Part shown: one piece after another, positions 1 through 9,400 of the stretch
Layout of the letters: each line of letters opens with the position of its first letter
Position numbering within the stretch: the stretch's first letter is position 1
Origin: Bacteroidales bacterium
GTDB lineage: Bacteria; Bacteroidota; Bacteroidia; Bacteroidales; UBA932
Direction: 5' to 3'
NCBI GenBank assembly: GCA_017443465.1
Contig: JAFRXO010000037.1
Coordinates: 1-47,831 of the forward strand
Length of the DNA stretch: 47,831 bases
Translations under genes and position numbers: made by a program
The notes under the pieces: generated by a model
What the model saw: only the letters and a program-made list of their open reading frames with translations
What the model was told of the DNA's origin: nothing
Databases searched by the model: none

Positions 1-766
1 AAAGGGTGGTCTTTCCGGTACCGGAGAGGCCGAAGAAGATAGCGGTGTTCTCACCGTTCATGTCAGTGTTGGCAGAGCAGTGCATAGCCGCGATGCCCTT
101 GAGGGGAAGATAGTAGTTCATCATGGAGAACATACCCTTCTTCATCTCACCGCCGTACCATGTGTTGAGGATGACCTGCTCCTTGCTGGTAACGTTGAAT
201 GCTACGCAGGTGTCGGAACGGAGACCGAGCTCCTTGTAGTTGTCAACCTTGGCCTTGGAAGCGCAGTAAACAACGAAATCGGGCTCCTGGTCGAATTCCT
301 TCTGGTTCTTCGGACGGATGAACATGTTGGTGACGAAATGGGCCTGCCATGCAACCTCCATTATGAAGCGGACCTTCATACGGGTGTCAGCGTGGGTTCC
401 GCAGAAACCGTCGACAACGAAGAGGCGTTTGCGGGAAAGCTGCTTCTGGGCGAGCTTCTTGACTACCTTCCATGTCTTCTCGGACATCTTGTGGTTGTCG
501 TTGGGATAGTTCTCGGTTGTCCACCAGACTTCACCACGGGCACCTTCCTTCGATGTCTTGTCATAGACGATGTATTTGTCTTTGGGGGAGCGGCCGGTGA
601 AGATACCGGTCATGACGTTGATTGCGCCAAGTTCGGTAACCTGTCCCTTGTCGTAGCCTTCGAGACCGGGCTTGGTCTCTTCATTGTAGAGAACTTCGTA
701 GGTCGGGTTATAAAGGACTTCCTTTACACCTTTGATACCGTACTTGCTTAAATCGAGTGTAGGCAT
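1..766 (-). CDS. pckA: Phosphoenolpyruvate carboxykinase (ATP), 3' end missing
   Basis: Cytosolic gluconeogenic or anaplerotic enzyme that interconverts oxaloacetate plus ATP with phosphoenolpyruvate, CO2 and ADP. In many anaerobic Bacteroidota it runs towards oxaloacetate during fermentation to succinate (family knowledge). The minus-strand reading frame starts [11 protein letters not shown] and stays open for 255 codons to the window edge. It contains the family's GRSPKDKY segment, the FCGTHADTR segment and, near the edge, the kinase P-loop GLSGTGKTT. About half of a normal ~535-residue protein is present, so the metal and oxaloacetate ligands further downstream cannot be checked. The ATG at 766 is chosen because it gives the standard N-terminus and lies 43 bases downstream of a TAnnTTTG box. 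Monocistronic as far as visible. Confidence 0.96.
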   Translation of the reverse strand, partial: MPTLDLSKYGIKGVKEVLYNPTYEVLYNEETKPGLEGYDKGQVTELGAINVMTGIFTGRSPKDKYIVYDKTSKEGARGEVWWTTENYPNDNHKMSEKTWKVVKKLAQKQLSRKRLFVVDGFCGTHADTRMKVRFIMEVAWQAHFVTNMFIRPKNQKEFDQEPDFVVYCASKAKVDNYKELGLRSDTCVAFNVTSKEQVILNTWYGGEMKKGMFSMMNYYLPLKGIAAMHCSANTDMNGENTAIFFGLSGTGKTTL

Positions 767-809
767 AATGTATAAATTGTTTTTAATGTAGAATTTGCTT
801 TTGGCGTCA

Positions 810-817
810 CAAAGATA
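810..817 (-). promoter_or_regulatory. -7 box (TATCTTTG) of pckA
   Basis: Exact match to the Bacteroidota primary-sigma -7 consensus TAnnTTTG on the minus strand, 43 bases before the pckA ATG. The intervening leader is AT-rich. Confidence 0.7.
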
Positions 818-827
818 GTAATTATTA

Positions 828-1844
828 TCAGAATTTTATACGGTATTTCCGGCAGAATTGCACTGCTGGTCCGTAGCCGAGGGCGGCGGAAAGGCGGAGC
901 CAGCGTTCGCTCTCGGAAACGCTCTTTTTCTTGGCATATGCCTGCCCCAGCTGGTAGAGCGTCCGCCCAAGGTCCTCATTCTTCAGTTCCCCTTTCCGGA
1001 TGGCCCTTTCCGTGGTCTCATATAGTGCACAGTCAGCTTCAAAAGCCTTCTTCAGGGAGGAGATACCACCGTCGGTGTCACCTGTCTCCAGCTGCGAGTT
1101 CCCGAGCCCGTCCCAGATCCAGTAGTCCATTGAGCTGGACTTCCCGGAATACCTTTCGATCCAGTCATTGGAGACGGCAATGTTCTTATCGTGGCGGCCG
1201 TCGAGAGACAGGGCCATGCAGTACTGGTAGTGCGTGAACATGTTCAGTTCATCCGCGGCATACAGTGTCCCGAGTGCGTCGCAAGCTTCGGAGAAAGACT
1301 TGGCCTCCAGGAAATCCTGTGCGGCCTGCTTGAGGCTGTCTACCGGATCGGCCTGCATGACGGCGATGGAAGCGGCGTCCCCGATCACCAGGCTGTCGTC
1401 CTTGCGGATGACTTCACCGGCATCCTGGAAAGCCTGGGAACCGACCAGAAGGGGGACGCTCTGGTTGCTGATCACATTTGCGGGCACATTCTTGAACACC
1501 ACATTCCCCACCTGGAGACTCCTCACTATCAGGGCTCCGGCTTTCTGGGAAGATCCATTGGGCATCTTGACTACAGCCATTCCGCGGACATCCGTATCAG
1601 GGATGTACCCGTTCTCGGTAAGGAAGAGATATGTAGTGGATGAAAGGGAGAGGCACCATGGCTCGTCGGTGTAGGTCGCCTTTACGGTGACCCCGTTGAC
1701 AACGGCTTCGAATATGTCCCTCCCGTTCTCCGGGGTCAGCTGGACGTTTATCTGTGCATATGCCCCGGTCCCGGTCAGGAGGCAAAGGACCGTGGCGGAG
1801 AGGGCGGCAAGTTTATGTGCGAAGCGAATATGTTTCATATGCAT
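828..1844 (-). CDS. Secreted retropepsin-like domain protein with TPR/Sel1-like tail; active-site motif lost
   Basis: A 338-residue exported protein. An N-terminal signal peptide ends near residue 30 (AYA then QIN). Residues about 45-140 resemble the retropepsin-like aspartic protease fold seen in secreted clan-AA proteins: a first strand pair ([14 protein letters not shown]), a central hairpin with an MPNGS turn, a [14 protein letters not shown] strand and a closing PLLVGSQAF. The position expected to carry the catalytic D-T/S-G triad reads YTDEPW (58-63), so proteolysis is doubtful. Residues about 165-338 form helical hairpins of TPR or Sel1 type, including the [16 protein letters not shown] unit near the end. 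It is the last gene of a three-gene minus-strand operon, 8 bases after the hydrolase gene. Two in-frame ATGs (1844 and 1838) lie inside CATATGCATATG, and either could be used. Function unknown; a periplasmic binding or scaffold role is inference. Confidence 0.75.
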   Translation of the reverse strand: MHMKHIRFAHKLAALSATVLCLLTGTGAYAQINVQLTPENGRDIFEAVVNGVTVKATYTDEPWCLSLSSTTYLFLTENGYIPDTDVRGMAVVKMPNGSSQKAGALIVRSLQVGNVVFKNVPANVISNQSVPLLVGSQAFQDAGEVIRKDDSLVIGDAASIAVMQADPVDSLKQAAQDFLEAKSFSEACDALGTLYAADELNMFTHYQYCMALSLDGRHDKNIAVSNDWIERYSGKSSSMDYWIWDGLGNSQLETGDTDGGISSLKKAFEADCALYETTERAIRKGELKNEDLGRTLYQLGQAYAKKKSVSESERWLRLSAALGYGPAVQFCRKYRIKF

Positions 1845-1852
1845 ATGATTGA

Positions 1853-2818
1853 TCAGTAAATGGTCAGCCCGTCATATGCAGGCTGTACGGTCTGCGGTAT
1901 GGATTTGGCCGCACACAGGCTCTTAAGTTCGCGGCAGAACTCTTCGTGCACCGGGAAGGTGTGGCTGAGGTGGGTGAGCCATGTGTGCTGCGCGCCTATC
2001 CGGGCGGAAAGGTCGAGAGCTTCGTCAAGGGAGAAATGGGAGTGGTGGCGGTTGTAGCTTACCGTGTTGAGAGTCACGTGCTTCAGGCCGTGGAGCTTCT
2101 CGAATTCGGATTCCGGGATGCTGCTCATGTCAGTGATGTAGGCTATGTCCCCGAAGCGGAATCCCAGGACTGGCAGCTTGTCGTGCAAGCCGCGTATGGG
2201 GATTATCACCGCCCCGCCGTAATCGGAGCATCTGCAGCCTTCTCCGGAAAGGATTGCCCTGACCGCTTCAGAGGGGGCCGGACGAGCCTCCGAGATGAAA
2301 TTTCCGCAGGGGAGGAGGGAAGAATCGGGGAGCCTGTAGGCATATCCCACGTCGTGGATCCAGGCCAGCTCATGACCTTCGTCGGGAGGTACCAGGAAGG
2401 GATCCTGGCTGATGGTGTGTATCCTCCAGACCGGTGCTCCGGGATACTTCGGGTCGGCGAAAGCGTATTTATATTGCTCCTGCAGGTCGCCCAGAACCTT
2501 GTTCTCGCAGTAGATCTCAACAGCCCTCTTGTCGATGAAATTCAGGGACCTGGTGTCGTCCAGTCCGCCAGTATGGTCCTTGTGGTTGTGTGTCAGGAAT
2601 ATGGCGTCGAGATGCTTCACGTCCGCGCCTATCATCTGCATCCTGAAATCCGGGCCGGCATCCACAAGTATCCTGAGTCCGTCCCACTCCACCAGGACTG
2701 ACGAACGCATACGTTTGTCCCTCGGATCGGCGCTTCTGCAGACTTTACAGTCACATCCGGCTATAGGTACACCCAGCGAGGTGCCTGTTCCGAGGAATGT
2801 CAGTACTGGTCCTTCCAT
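1853..2818 (-). CDS. MBL-fold metallo-hydrolase, PhnP-like
   Basis: Cytosolic metallo-beta-lactamase-fold hydrolase of 321 residues. The N-terminus FLGTGTSLGVP is followed by a CxCxxC motif (AGCDCKVCRS), like the structural zinc site known in PhnP. The catalytic metal motif is THNHKDHTGGLDD; further metal ligands are probably the Asp of YITD and the His residues of THLSH near the C-terminus. PhnP hydrolyses cyclic phosphodiesters of ribose, but the Bacteroidota relatives are mostly uncharacterised, so the substrate is unknown. It is longer than the usual ~255 residues. The extra ~55 residues lie after the HTISQDPF segment and include two cysteines (GCRCSDYGG). Middle gene of an operon with 8-base gaps on either side. 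Confidence 0.88.
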   Translation of the reverse strand: MEGPVLTFLGTGTSLGVPIAGCDCKVCRSADPRDKRMRSSVLVEWDGLRILVDAGPDFRMQMIGADVKHLDAIFLTHNHKDHTGGLDDTRSLNFIDKRAVEIYCENKVLGDLQEQYKYAFADPKYPGAPVWRIHTISQDPFLVPPDEGHELAWIHDVGYAYRLPDSSLLPCGNFISEARPAPSEAVRAILSGEGCRCSDYGGAVIIPIRGLHDKLPVLGFRFGDIAYITDMSSIPESEFEKLHGLKHVTLNTVSYNRHHSHFSLDEALDLSARIGAQHTWLTHLSHTFPVHEEFCRELKSLCAAKSIPQTVQPAYDGLTIY

Positions 2819-2826
2819 GTCAAATC

Positions 2827-4068
2827 TCAGTCTTGCTGTTTCTTGAGCCTCGTGATAGCATGTTCCAGGCTTTCCGAAGGCTCGATTATGTTGTAATCTT
2901 CCCAGAAATCAGGGTCAAAATACATTTCGGTAACGTCTGCCAGGGCTTTCTGCTGGCGGAATGACTCGGAGTGAGGAATCTTGACAGCCTTTTCCATCCT
3001 TTCGGTCACCACCATCTCGTTGATCGCGGTGAAACTGGTGGATATAAGCCGTTTGCGCCAGTCGCAGTTGAAGCGGAAAACCGTCCTGACATAGCTCATC
3101 CTGGTAATGTCTCCTTCTGTCTTGTAATCGATGGTAATCGACATTTCCCTGGGCTTGAATTTCAGGCCGATAGGTTTGCGGACCAGCATGGCCTGGGTCG
3201 CCTTGACCTCATCGGACATGTCGGTAAACAGCTCGAAACGGGTAAAGGCAAGGGACTGCTGGTCAATGTAGATCTTTCCGTAGAAAAGGGCATATGGTAC
3301 GATCTCCCTCGGGGCCAGGTTGACGACGAACTGCAGCTTCCCTCCGATAGTGGTCGGGGAATCCATTGAAAGTTCATAGTGGGCCAGCTCGTATTTGTCC
3401 AGGAGGATCCGCGGGGATTTCACTATGTCACATATAATGCACTGGGTCGGGCCTCCGAGGACCTTCATCGTAAGGGTGTCGCTGGCTTTCTGGCTCAGCA
3501 GGACGCGGCTCTTGTCGATGGAGACATTGTCGCGCCAGACATCTTCGGCATATGAAGTCTTGTAGATGTCGGAGACGGCCTCCGAGATGTAAACATATTT
3601 CTGGCGTTTCTGGACTGTCTCGCGGTAGAAACTCCTGTGGAGTTCAGGAGCCAGGCTATAGTTGACGGGAATGCGTTTAATTGCTTCGTCAACAAGGGAA
3701 TACGGGTCGGCTGAAATGATCATTGCCTCATGGAGGGTGAGGCTCTGCGGAGCCATGCTGACCCTCATCCTGGTTCCGGGTTCATCGGGGACCGGAAGGG
3801 TGAGGCTCTTGTACCCGAGGAGGCTGAAAGTCAGCTCAGAGGCACTTTCATCCGATTTGATTATGAAGTCTCCGTCCACGTTTGTGACGGTAGCGAAATT
3901 GCGTCCCGGGACGGAGACGCCGACATATTGCAAGACCTTTCCTGTGACTGCGTCACGGACTGTCCCTTCATAGACGAACCTCAGGCGCAGGCTGTCTGTC
4001 TGGGCATATGTCCCCACACACATCAGAAGGAGGGTCGCAAGGGTGGTGAGGATCTTGTCAAGTTTCAT
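2827..4068 (-). CDS. Carboxypeptidase-regulatory-like domain envelope protein
   Basis: A 413-residue exported protein with a signal peptide (residues 1-22, ending GTYAQ). Residues about 30-115 form a carboxypeptidase-D regulatory-like beta sandwich (YEGTVRDAVTGKVLQYVGVSVPG...GDFIIKSDE...LTFSLLGYKSL), the module found at the N-terminus of many Bacteroidota outer-membrane proteins. The remaining ~290 residues begin with a helical segment containing SFYRETVQKRQKYVYISEAV and continue as strand-rich sequence, as in DUF5686-type proteins of this phylum, but no membrane barrel is obvious. First gene of the operon with the MBL hydrolase and the retropepsin-like protein; a TATATTTG box lies 25 bases upstream. 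Exact function unknown; an envelope-associated role is inferred from the signal and the domain. Confidence 0.8.
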   Translation of the reverse strand: MKLDKILTTLATLLLMCVGTYAQTDSLRLRFVYEGTVRDAVTGKVLQYVGVSVPGRNFATVTNVDGDFIIKSDESASELTFSLLGYKSLTLPVPDEPGTRMRVSMAPQSLTLHEAMIISADPYSLVDEAIKRIPVNYSLAPELHRSFYRETVQKRQKYVYISEAVSDIYKTSYAEDVWRDNVSIDKSRVLLSQKASDTLTMKVLGGPTQCIICDIVKSPRILLDKYELAHYELSMDSPTTIGGKLQFVVNLAPREIVPYALFYGKIYIDQQSLAFTRFELFTDMSDEVKATQAMLVRKPIGLKFKPREMSITIDYKTEGDITRMSYVRTVFRFNCDWRKRLISTSFTAINEMVVTERMEKAVKIPHSESFRQQKALADVTEMYFDPDFWEDYNIIEPSESLEHAITRLKKQQD

Positions 4069-4093
4069 GGTTTCAATTACTTATTGTATTCCA

Positions 4094-4101
4094 CAAATAT
4101 A
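4094..4101 (-). promoter_or_regulatory. -7 box (TATATTTG) of the 4068-828 operon
   Basis: TAnnTTTG match on the minus strand, 25 bases before the ATG at 4068, in the 39-base gap behind mtaB. It suggests the three-gene operon is not simply read-through from tamB-mtaB. Confidence 0.6.
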
Positions 4102-4107
4102 GTGATT

Positions 4108-5385
4108 TTATATTGTGATTTCTTCGATGGTCCCGATTCTTCCACTGTCCCATTCCCTCTCCATCCTGAGGTAGTTGCCGGTGTAACCGGACATCATCCC
4201 TCCGTGGTTGTCCGACTCCCACAGGACCTTTTCCTTCATGCCCTTGCATGAGGCCCTGAATCCGGCGCTGAGTGTCTCACAGAGCTCTTCCAGCCTCTTC
4301 ACCCTCTCTGTCTTCACTGAGTCCCTGACCTGTTCCGGCATAGAGTCGGCCCTGGTGCCCGGCCTCCTGGAATATGGGAAGATATGGATGAAAGCGGGGC
4401 GGATCCTTTCAGCGAGGAAAGCATATGTCCTTTCGAATCTTTCGGGGGTCTCCCCGGGGAGTCCCACTATTACGTCGATCCCGAAGAAGACCTTAGGCCC
4501 CATCTTGAGACGTATATAGTCTATCAGCCCGGCGAACTGCTCCGTCGTATATTTCCTTCCGACCTTTTCGAGGAGCTCATCGTCCCCGGTCTGGAGAGGA
4601 ATGTGGAAATGGGGCTGGAACTTCGTCCCGGAGGCTATCCAGTCCACAGTTTCCCTGGTGAGGAGATTGGGCTCTATCGATGAAATACGGTAACGTTCAA
4701 TTCCTTCCACCTTCTCCAGGGCCTTCAGGAGGTCAAGGAAGGATTCTCCGGTGGTCCTGCCGAAATCGCCCGTGTTGACCCCGGTGAGGACTATCTCCCT
4801 GACACCTTCGGCTGCGATGAGCTTAGCGGCGCGGACAGCCTCGCATATGGGGATGTTCCTGGATTCGCCTCGGGCGTAGGGGACTGTACAGTAGGCGCAG
4901 AAATTATTGCATCCGTCCTGTACTTTCAGGAAGGACCTCGTCCTTTCCCCGGAGGACCATGCGGGCATTATGCCCGAAGAGATATGGCGGTACTCCTCGG
5001 CCATGCTGCGCTCCTTGTAGCTTTCATCCAGGGTGATGTCCTTCCCGGAAACCAGGGCCAGGACCGAGGGGACTACCGATTGTTTTTCCCTGGCTCCGAA
5101 GACCAGGGCGACCCCTTCGAGGGACCGGACTTCATCCCTTTTCAGTTCGGCATAGCAACCGGTGACGACGATATTTGCCAAGGGGTTGACCCTGTGGCAT
5201 TTACGTATTATGTTACGGCATTTGTTGTCGGAGTGTGCCGTGACGCTGCAGGTGTTTACAAGGTATATGTCGGCCTTGTCCTGCCATGGGACCACCTCAA
5301 GTCCGGCCGCCTTGAATCCGCGCTCATATGTCGACGTCTCGGCGTAGTTGAGCTTGCATCCGAGTGTCAGCAGCGCTATCTTCAT
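4108..5385 (-). CDS. mtaB: tRNA t6A37 methylthiotransferase MtaB
   Basis: Radical-SAM enzyme that adds a methylthio group to N6-threonylcarbamoyladenosine at position 37 of tRNAs reading ANN codons, giving ms2t6A. With start MKIALLTLGCKLNYAE the protein has 425 residues. The first iron-sulfur cluster is held by C10, C46 and C77 (LGCKLNYAE, NTCSVT, TGCYAE); the radical-SAM cluster by C159, C163 and C166 (DGCNNFCAYCTVPY). A C-terminal TRAM-like segment follows. A longer frame upstream overlaps folB, so the ATG at 5385, one base after the folB stop, is preferred. Last gene of the coupled tamB-rsmI-like-folB-mtaB set. Its substrate base is made by TsaD, encoded divergently at the head of that operon. 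Confidence 0.95.
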   Translation of the reverse strand: MKIALLTLGCKLNYAETSTYERGFKAAGLEVVPWQDKADIYLVNTCSVTAHSDNKCRNIIRKCHRVNPLANIVVTGCYAELKRDEVRSLEGVALVFGAREKQSVVPSVLALVSGKDITLDESYKERSMAEEYRHISSGIMPAWSSGERTRSFLKVQDGCNNFCAYCTVPYARGESRNIPICEAVRAAKLIAAEGVREIVLTGVNTGDFGRTTGESFLDLLKALEKVEGIERYRISSIEPNLLTRETVDWIASGTKFQPHFHIPLQTGDDELLEKVGRKYTTEQFAGLIDYIRLKMGPKVFFGIDVIVGLPGETPERFERTYAFLAERIRPAFIHIFPYSRRPGTRADSMPEQVRDSVKTERVKRLEELCETLSAGFRASCKGMKEKVLWESDNHGGMMSGYTGNYLRMEREWDSGRIGTIEEITI

Positions 5386-5386
5386 C

Positions 5387-5776
5387 TCAGAGTGAGGAAT
5401 TTTCATTGTCCCAGTTGTAGCTCGCGGTCGCGCTCCAGCTTTTAGCTCCGCAGAGCCCCGGGTCAAGTTTCGCGACTTTTACCTTGATCGCATAGAATGC
5501 CGGGGCATAGTCCAGGACTGCCTTGACTATACGGTCGGCGAGGGTTTCCAGGAGGTTGCACGGACGGGACACTTCCTTCTGCACTATATCGCATATGCCT
5601 CTGACGTCCACCGTTTCGGAAATGTCGTCGTTTTTAACGGCTTTTTTGGACCATGTCCTGCCCTTGAAGTCGATTTCAAGGTCGACTCCTTCGGTCTTTT
5701 CTTCGGGAAGGATACCTGTGAAGGCGTGGAACTTCATCCCGGTTATTTCCAGGGTGGTAATGTTGTCGATTTTCAT
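5387..5776 (-). CDS. folB: Dihydroneopterin aldolase
   Basis: Folate-pathway enzyme that cleaves 7,8-dihydroneopterin to 6-hydroxymethyl-7,8-dihydropterin and glycolaldehyde in the cytosol. The 129-residue length is close to the family's ~120. Family features are the N-terminal ITGMKFHAFTGILPEEK segment (in the place of the usual yGyHGv.peE), the DISETVDVRGICDIV segment and NLLETLADRIVKAVL, which holds the conserved Glu. The Tyr usually near the first motif is here Phe-His-Ala-Phe, a modest departure. The start at 5776 overlaps the stop of the upstream methyltransferase as ATGA, favouring it over a longer frame beginning at 5848. Coupled to mtaB by one base. Confidence 0.9.
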   Translation of the reverse strand: MKIDNITTLEITGMKFHAFTGILPEEKTEGVDLEIDFKGRTWSKKAVKNDDISETVDVRGICDIVQKEVSRPCNLLETLADRIVKAVLDYAPAFYAIKVKVAKLDPGLCGAKSWSATASYNWDNENSSL

Positions 5777-6492
5777 CTTTGTGCCATAATTAAGAAAACA
5801 CACGGCCTTTTCCCGATGGAGAATCCCTTGGTAACCATATCCTTCCATTTTGACGCAGTGAAAGTACGGATGTATTCGTCATCCATCGTCAGGTTGGCCG
5901 CGATGCATATGGATGTGGAGGGACGGCACACATTCACCAGGTCGGCGAGCATAGCATCGTTCCTGTAGGGGGTTTCTATGAATATCTGTGTCTGCCTCAA
6001 GGATGCGGAGCGCTTCTCAGCTTCCCTTACAGCCGTTTTCCTCTCGTCGGCCTTTGCCGGGAGGTAGCCCAGGAAGGCGAAACTCTGTCCGTTCATCCCG
6101 GAAGCCATGAGGGCCATCATCAGGGAAGAGGGGCCGCTCAGGGGCACAACCCTGATTCCGTGCCTGTGGCAGAGGGCTACGAGTTTCGCTCCGGGATCGG
6201 CTACGGCCGGCAGGCCGGCTTCAGTCATAAGCCCGACATCGTTCCCGTCCCTGAAAAGAGGCAGAAGGGCTTCGATTTCCTCGTCCTTGGTGTGCTCGTT
6301 GAGTTCGTGAAGGTCCAGGCCTGCGATCTGTCCCTTGAGACCGCAGAAGGAAAGGTATCTCCTGGCGGTCCTGAGCTCTTCTACGACGAAGGTCTTCAGG
6401 GAGAGCATCCTGTCTGTTACCGGTCCTGGGATGGTGCCTGATGGGTCGTCTCCTCCTAGGGGAGTGGGTATGAGGTATAAGGTCCCGTTCAT
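5773..6492 (-). CDS. SAM-dependent methyltransferase, RsmI-like (tetrapyrrole methylase fold)
   Basis: A 239-residue member of the family that includes RsmI, the 16S rRNA C1402 ribose 2'-O-methyltransferase. Visible family segments are the N-terminal LYLIPTPLGG, the LNEHTKDEEIEALLPLF stretch, the glycine-rich GLMTEAGLPAVADPGAKLV (SAM-binding loop) and VPLSGPSSLMMALMASGMNG. RsmI proteins are usually ~280 residues; this shorter form is common in Bacteroidota, often beside a full-length RsmI elsewhere, so rRNA as substrate is not certain. It overlaps tamB and folB by ATGA at both ends, so the three are probably translated in series. Confidence 0.87.
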   Translation of the reverse strand: MNGTLYLIPTPLGGDDPSGTIPGPVTDRMLSLKTFVVEELRTARRYLSFCGLKGQIAGLDLHELNEHTKDEEIEALLPLFRDGNDVGLMTEAGLPAVADPGAKLVALCHRHGIRVVPLSGPSSLMMALMASGMNGQSFAFLGYLPAKADERKTAVREAEKRSASLRQTQIFIETPYRNDAMLADLVNVCRPSTSICIAANLTMDDEYIRTFTASKWKDMVTKGFSIGKRPCVFLIMAQR

Positions 6493-9400
6493 TTTTCGAT
6501 TTCAATTACGTTCATTTCACCATATGGGATTCCGCGCCTGTCACCAGACGGAGCTCTGCGCCTGTCGCCATATGGAATTCCCTGTCTGGTTCCCAGAGAA
6601 TCCCTCTGGAACCGTTCTCTCATCATCCTTTCCCTCTTCTTGCGGGAAGTGAAGACACTCCGCAGGAAGTCGCCGAAGCGGTTGAAGTCCCTCTGGTAGG
6701 TGACTCCGACGCCGTTCCTCTGGGAGTTGTCGAGGTAGTTGGTGTACTGGTCGGCGGAATGGGAGAAGAGGTTCAGCCTCAGGTTGCCCTGGCGGTTCAG
6801 CTTGACGTCGATGTCAAGGTCTCCGACTACGTCGTCATTGCGTCCCGAGGTTCCGTACTGCCGGTTCCCAATGGTTCCGTTGACTATCACCCTGTTGTTG
6901 AAGAGCTGGGTGGACAGGGCTACGTCGAAGATGTTTGTGCCCATCTGGTTGGACTGGTAGTTGAGTCCCAGGTCGAGCGGGATGTCCAGTTTCTGAAGGA
7001 TGTTGTTGAGCTGTCCGGCCATCACCTCGGCCACGTTGGAATAGAGCATATTGGAATTGTTGACGATCCCAGACTGCTCGTTGGGGAGGAAACTGTTGCT
7101 GATGAGCAGGGACAGGAACTGCTTCTGGACCTTGTCCTCGGTGTTGAGGGCGCTTTCCACCTGGGCCTGGGTCGTAGGATCCAGGTCGGGTACCGATATG
7201 CTGAAATTCAGTTTGGGGTTGCGAAGCTTTTCGGTCAGGTTCAGTCCGCATATGACCGTCCTCCTCGTGGCGACTGCGGAGGTGTCTGCCAGCAGGGTGG
7301 AGAGCGATGTCTTGGTGGTGTACTGGGCGGTGACGTCGAGGTCGCTGTCCATTATGTCGCCGTTGAACCTGATGGAGCTGCCTTCCTGGATGGAGAAATC
7401 CCTCTGGGCCAGGTTCATCGCATTGTAGTGGAAGTTTCCGGAGCTGGGGTTGTAGTCACCCTTTATGGTGAAGAGCGCACGGCTGGGCCTGACTTCTATT
7501 TGGATGGTTCCGGATCCGTTGCAGGTCAATTGGTTCCCGAGTTCCCTGTCCAGTTCGATCACTCCCTGGACTCCCGGGCTGACCCTGATCTTCAGGCGGA
7601 CCGAGAGGTCGTTCCCCGCCTTCTTCTCCTTAGTTGTCCGTGACATCATCTCCTCGTAGGGGTCGATGTAGACATATGTCTCTCTCTCCTTGAAGGTCAG
7701 GAGGTTGCTCTTGCGGATTGAGGCGTTCTTTCCAAGCGGGATGTGGAATGTGCCGGTCTTCTGGGTCACTGCGTCTATGTCCACCGCCAGGTTGTTGACA
7801 GGACCTTTGACCGAAACCATTCCCGATGCCGCGACATTGCCGTAGAATGACGGGTTGTCCGAATCCTTGGTGTTAAGGGCCAGGATACTGTTCATCCTGA
7901 TCCCGATGTCAACCCCAAGCTGCTTGAAGCCGCCGAAGGTGACTGCTCCGTTCAGGGAACCGCTGCCTCCGACCCGGTCCTGCATCCGGGCATTGTCTAT
8001 GTAGAGCCCGTCAGTGGTGATGTGGAACGGGCCGTTGACTATGTAAGGAACCTTGGTGAAATCGAATGTGAGGGCGACATTGTCGAACCGCCCGTCGGTG
8101 CTGGATAGGGTCAGGCGGTCAAGCGGGCCCTGGGCGCGGATATTACCCCATATGCGTCCGCCCATGTCGGTAAAGACCGATCCCAGGACCGGAGAGGCGC
8201 AGCCTGCGTCCAGTCCGCTGAGGGTGACGAGCATATCCATGTTATTGTCGGAAGGACGGATGAAGCCTTCGGCCTTTATGGTGTTCCCACCGTCGAGAAG
8301 GTTCACGGCGGATATGTCGAAGCGCCTGGTGACATCGTTCCAGGAACTTGAGAGTTCGAGCCTGCCCAGCCGCTTGCCTCCGACCTTGGTGGAGTCGGAG
8401 TAAAGATTCACCCTCAGGTCCGGGATCCCGACGAGGGGAGAGGCCAGGGCTGCAGTTCCGGTAATGCGTCCTTCGATGCCGAAGTCCTGTTTCAGGGTGC
8501 TGGCAATTGGACTTATGTCAAAGCCGTTCATCCTGATGGAGAGGGTGTCCGCCTTTGTCTTTGATATGCCTCCTGTAACGCTTATATTCTGTTCGCTGCA
8601 TTCTGCCAGGAGCCTGTCAATGGATATGTCTCCGCCCCGGATTACCACTTCTGCAGGCTTTATGCTCCATGCGTCGCCTTCGTAATAGAGGTTGGAAGGA
8701 AGTGTGCCTGCGCGTATTACGAGGCTGTCCCTGTCATCCCTTTCGAAGTTGCCCCTGAGGTAGATCTCGCCCTTGTTTTCCGGAGTGGTCTCGTTGTCGT
8801 AATTGAATCCGAGTCCGAAATTGCCCTGGCCTCCGTAGAAGCGTAGAGAGCTGTTCAGGAATGTCATCCCGGAGATCTTCATCTCCTTGGAGAGGATGTT
8901 TCCGGACAGGTCTCCGGTCTTGTTGTCAGCAGTCAGGCTCAGGTTTTTCAGGTATTTGTCCTTGAATGCCAGGCGGGGGGATTTGACTCCGGCGGAGATG
9001 ATCCCTTCCTTGTCGAGGCTCAGGCGAACTGTGGTGCTGTCCGCGATGTAAAGCCCCGGCATGGCATATGAAAGGATGTCCCTGCTGTCGTGGAAACGAA
9101 GCGTGGCGTTGCAGGTGTTCCCGTTCCACGGCTTGCCCTTATCCTTGAAGAGGACCGGGAATTCCTCTCTGGCAGTGAGAGTTATGATGTCTTTCAGCAG
9201 TTCCCCGATGGATGCGGTGCCAACGTAGTTCCCTTCGGCGAAACTGGATGAGAGGCGGATGCGGTTGACCTCGTCGTTGGAATGGGAGGATATGGTTATG
9301 TCTCCCACGTCGTGGCGTCCGTCAGCGGTCACGAAGGATACGTCCCTGACATCGATTTCTCCAATTGCGTCACCGCTGTCCACTATCATGTAGTTGGCAT

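Noticed and set aside
80-751. Open frame on the plus strand over pckA
   Set aside because: It is antisense to a clear ATP-type PEPCK with P-loop and has no family features.
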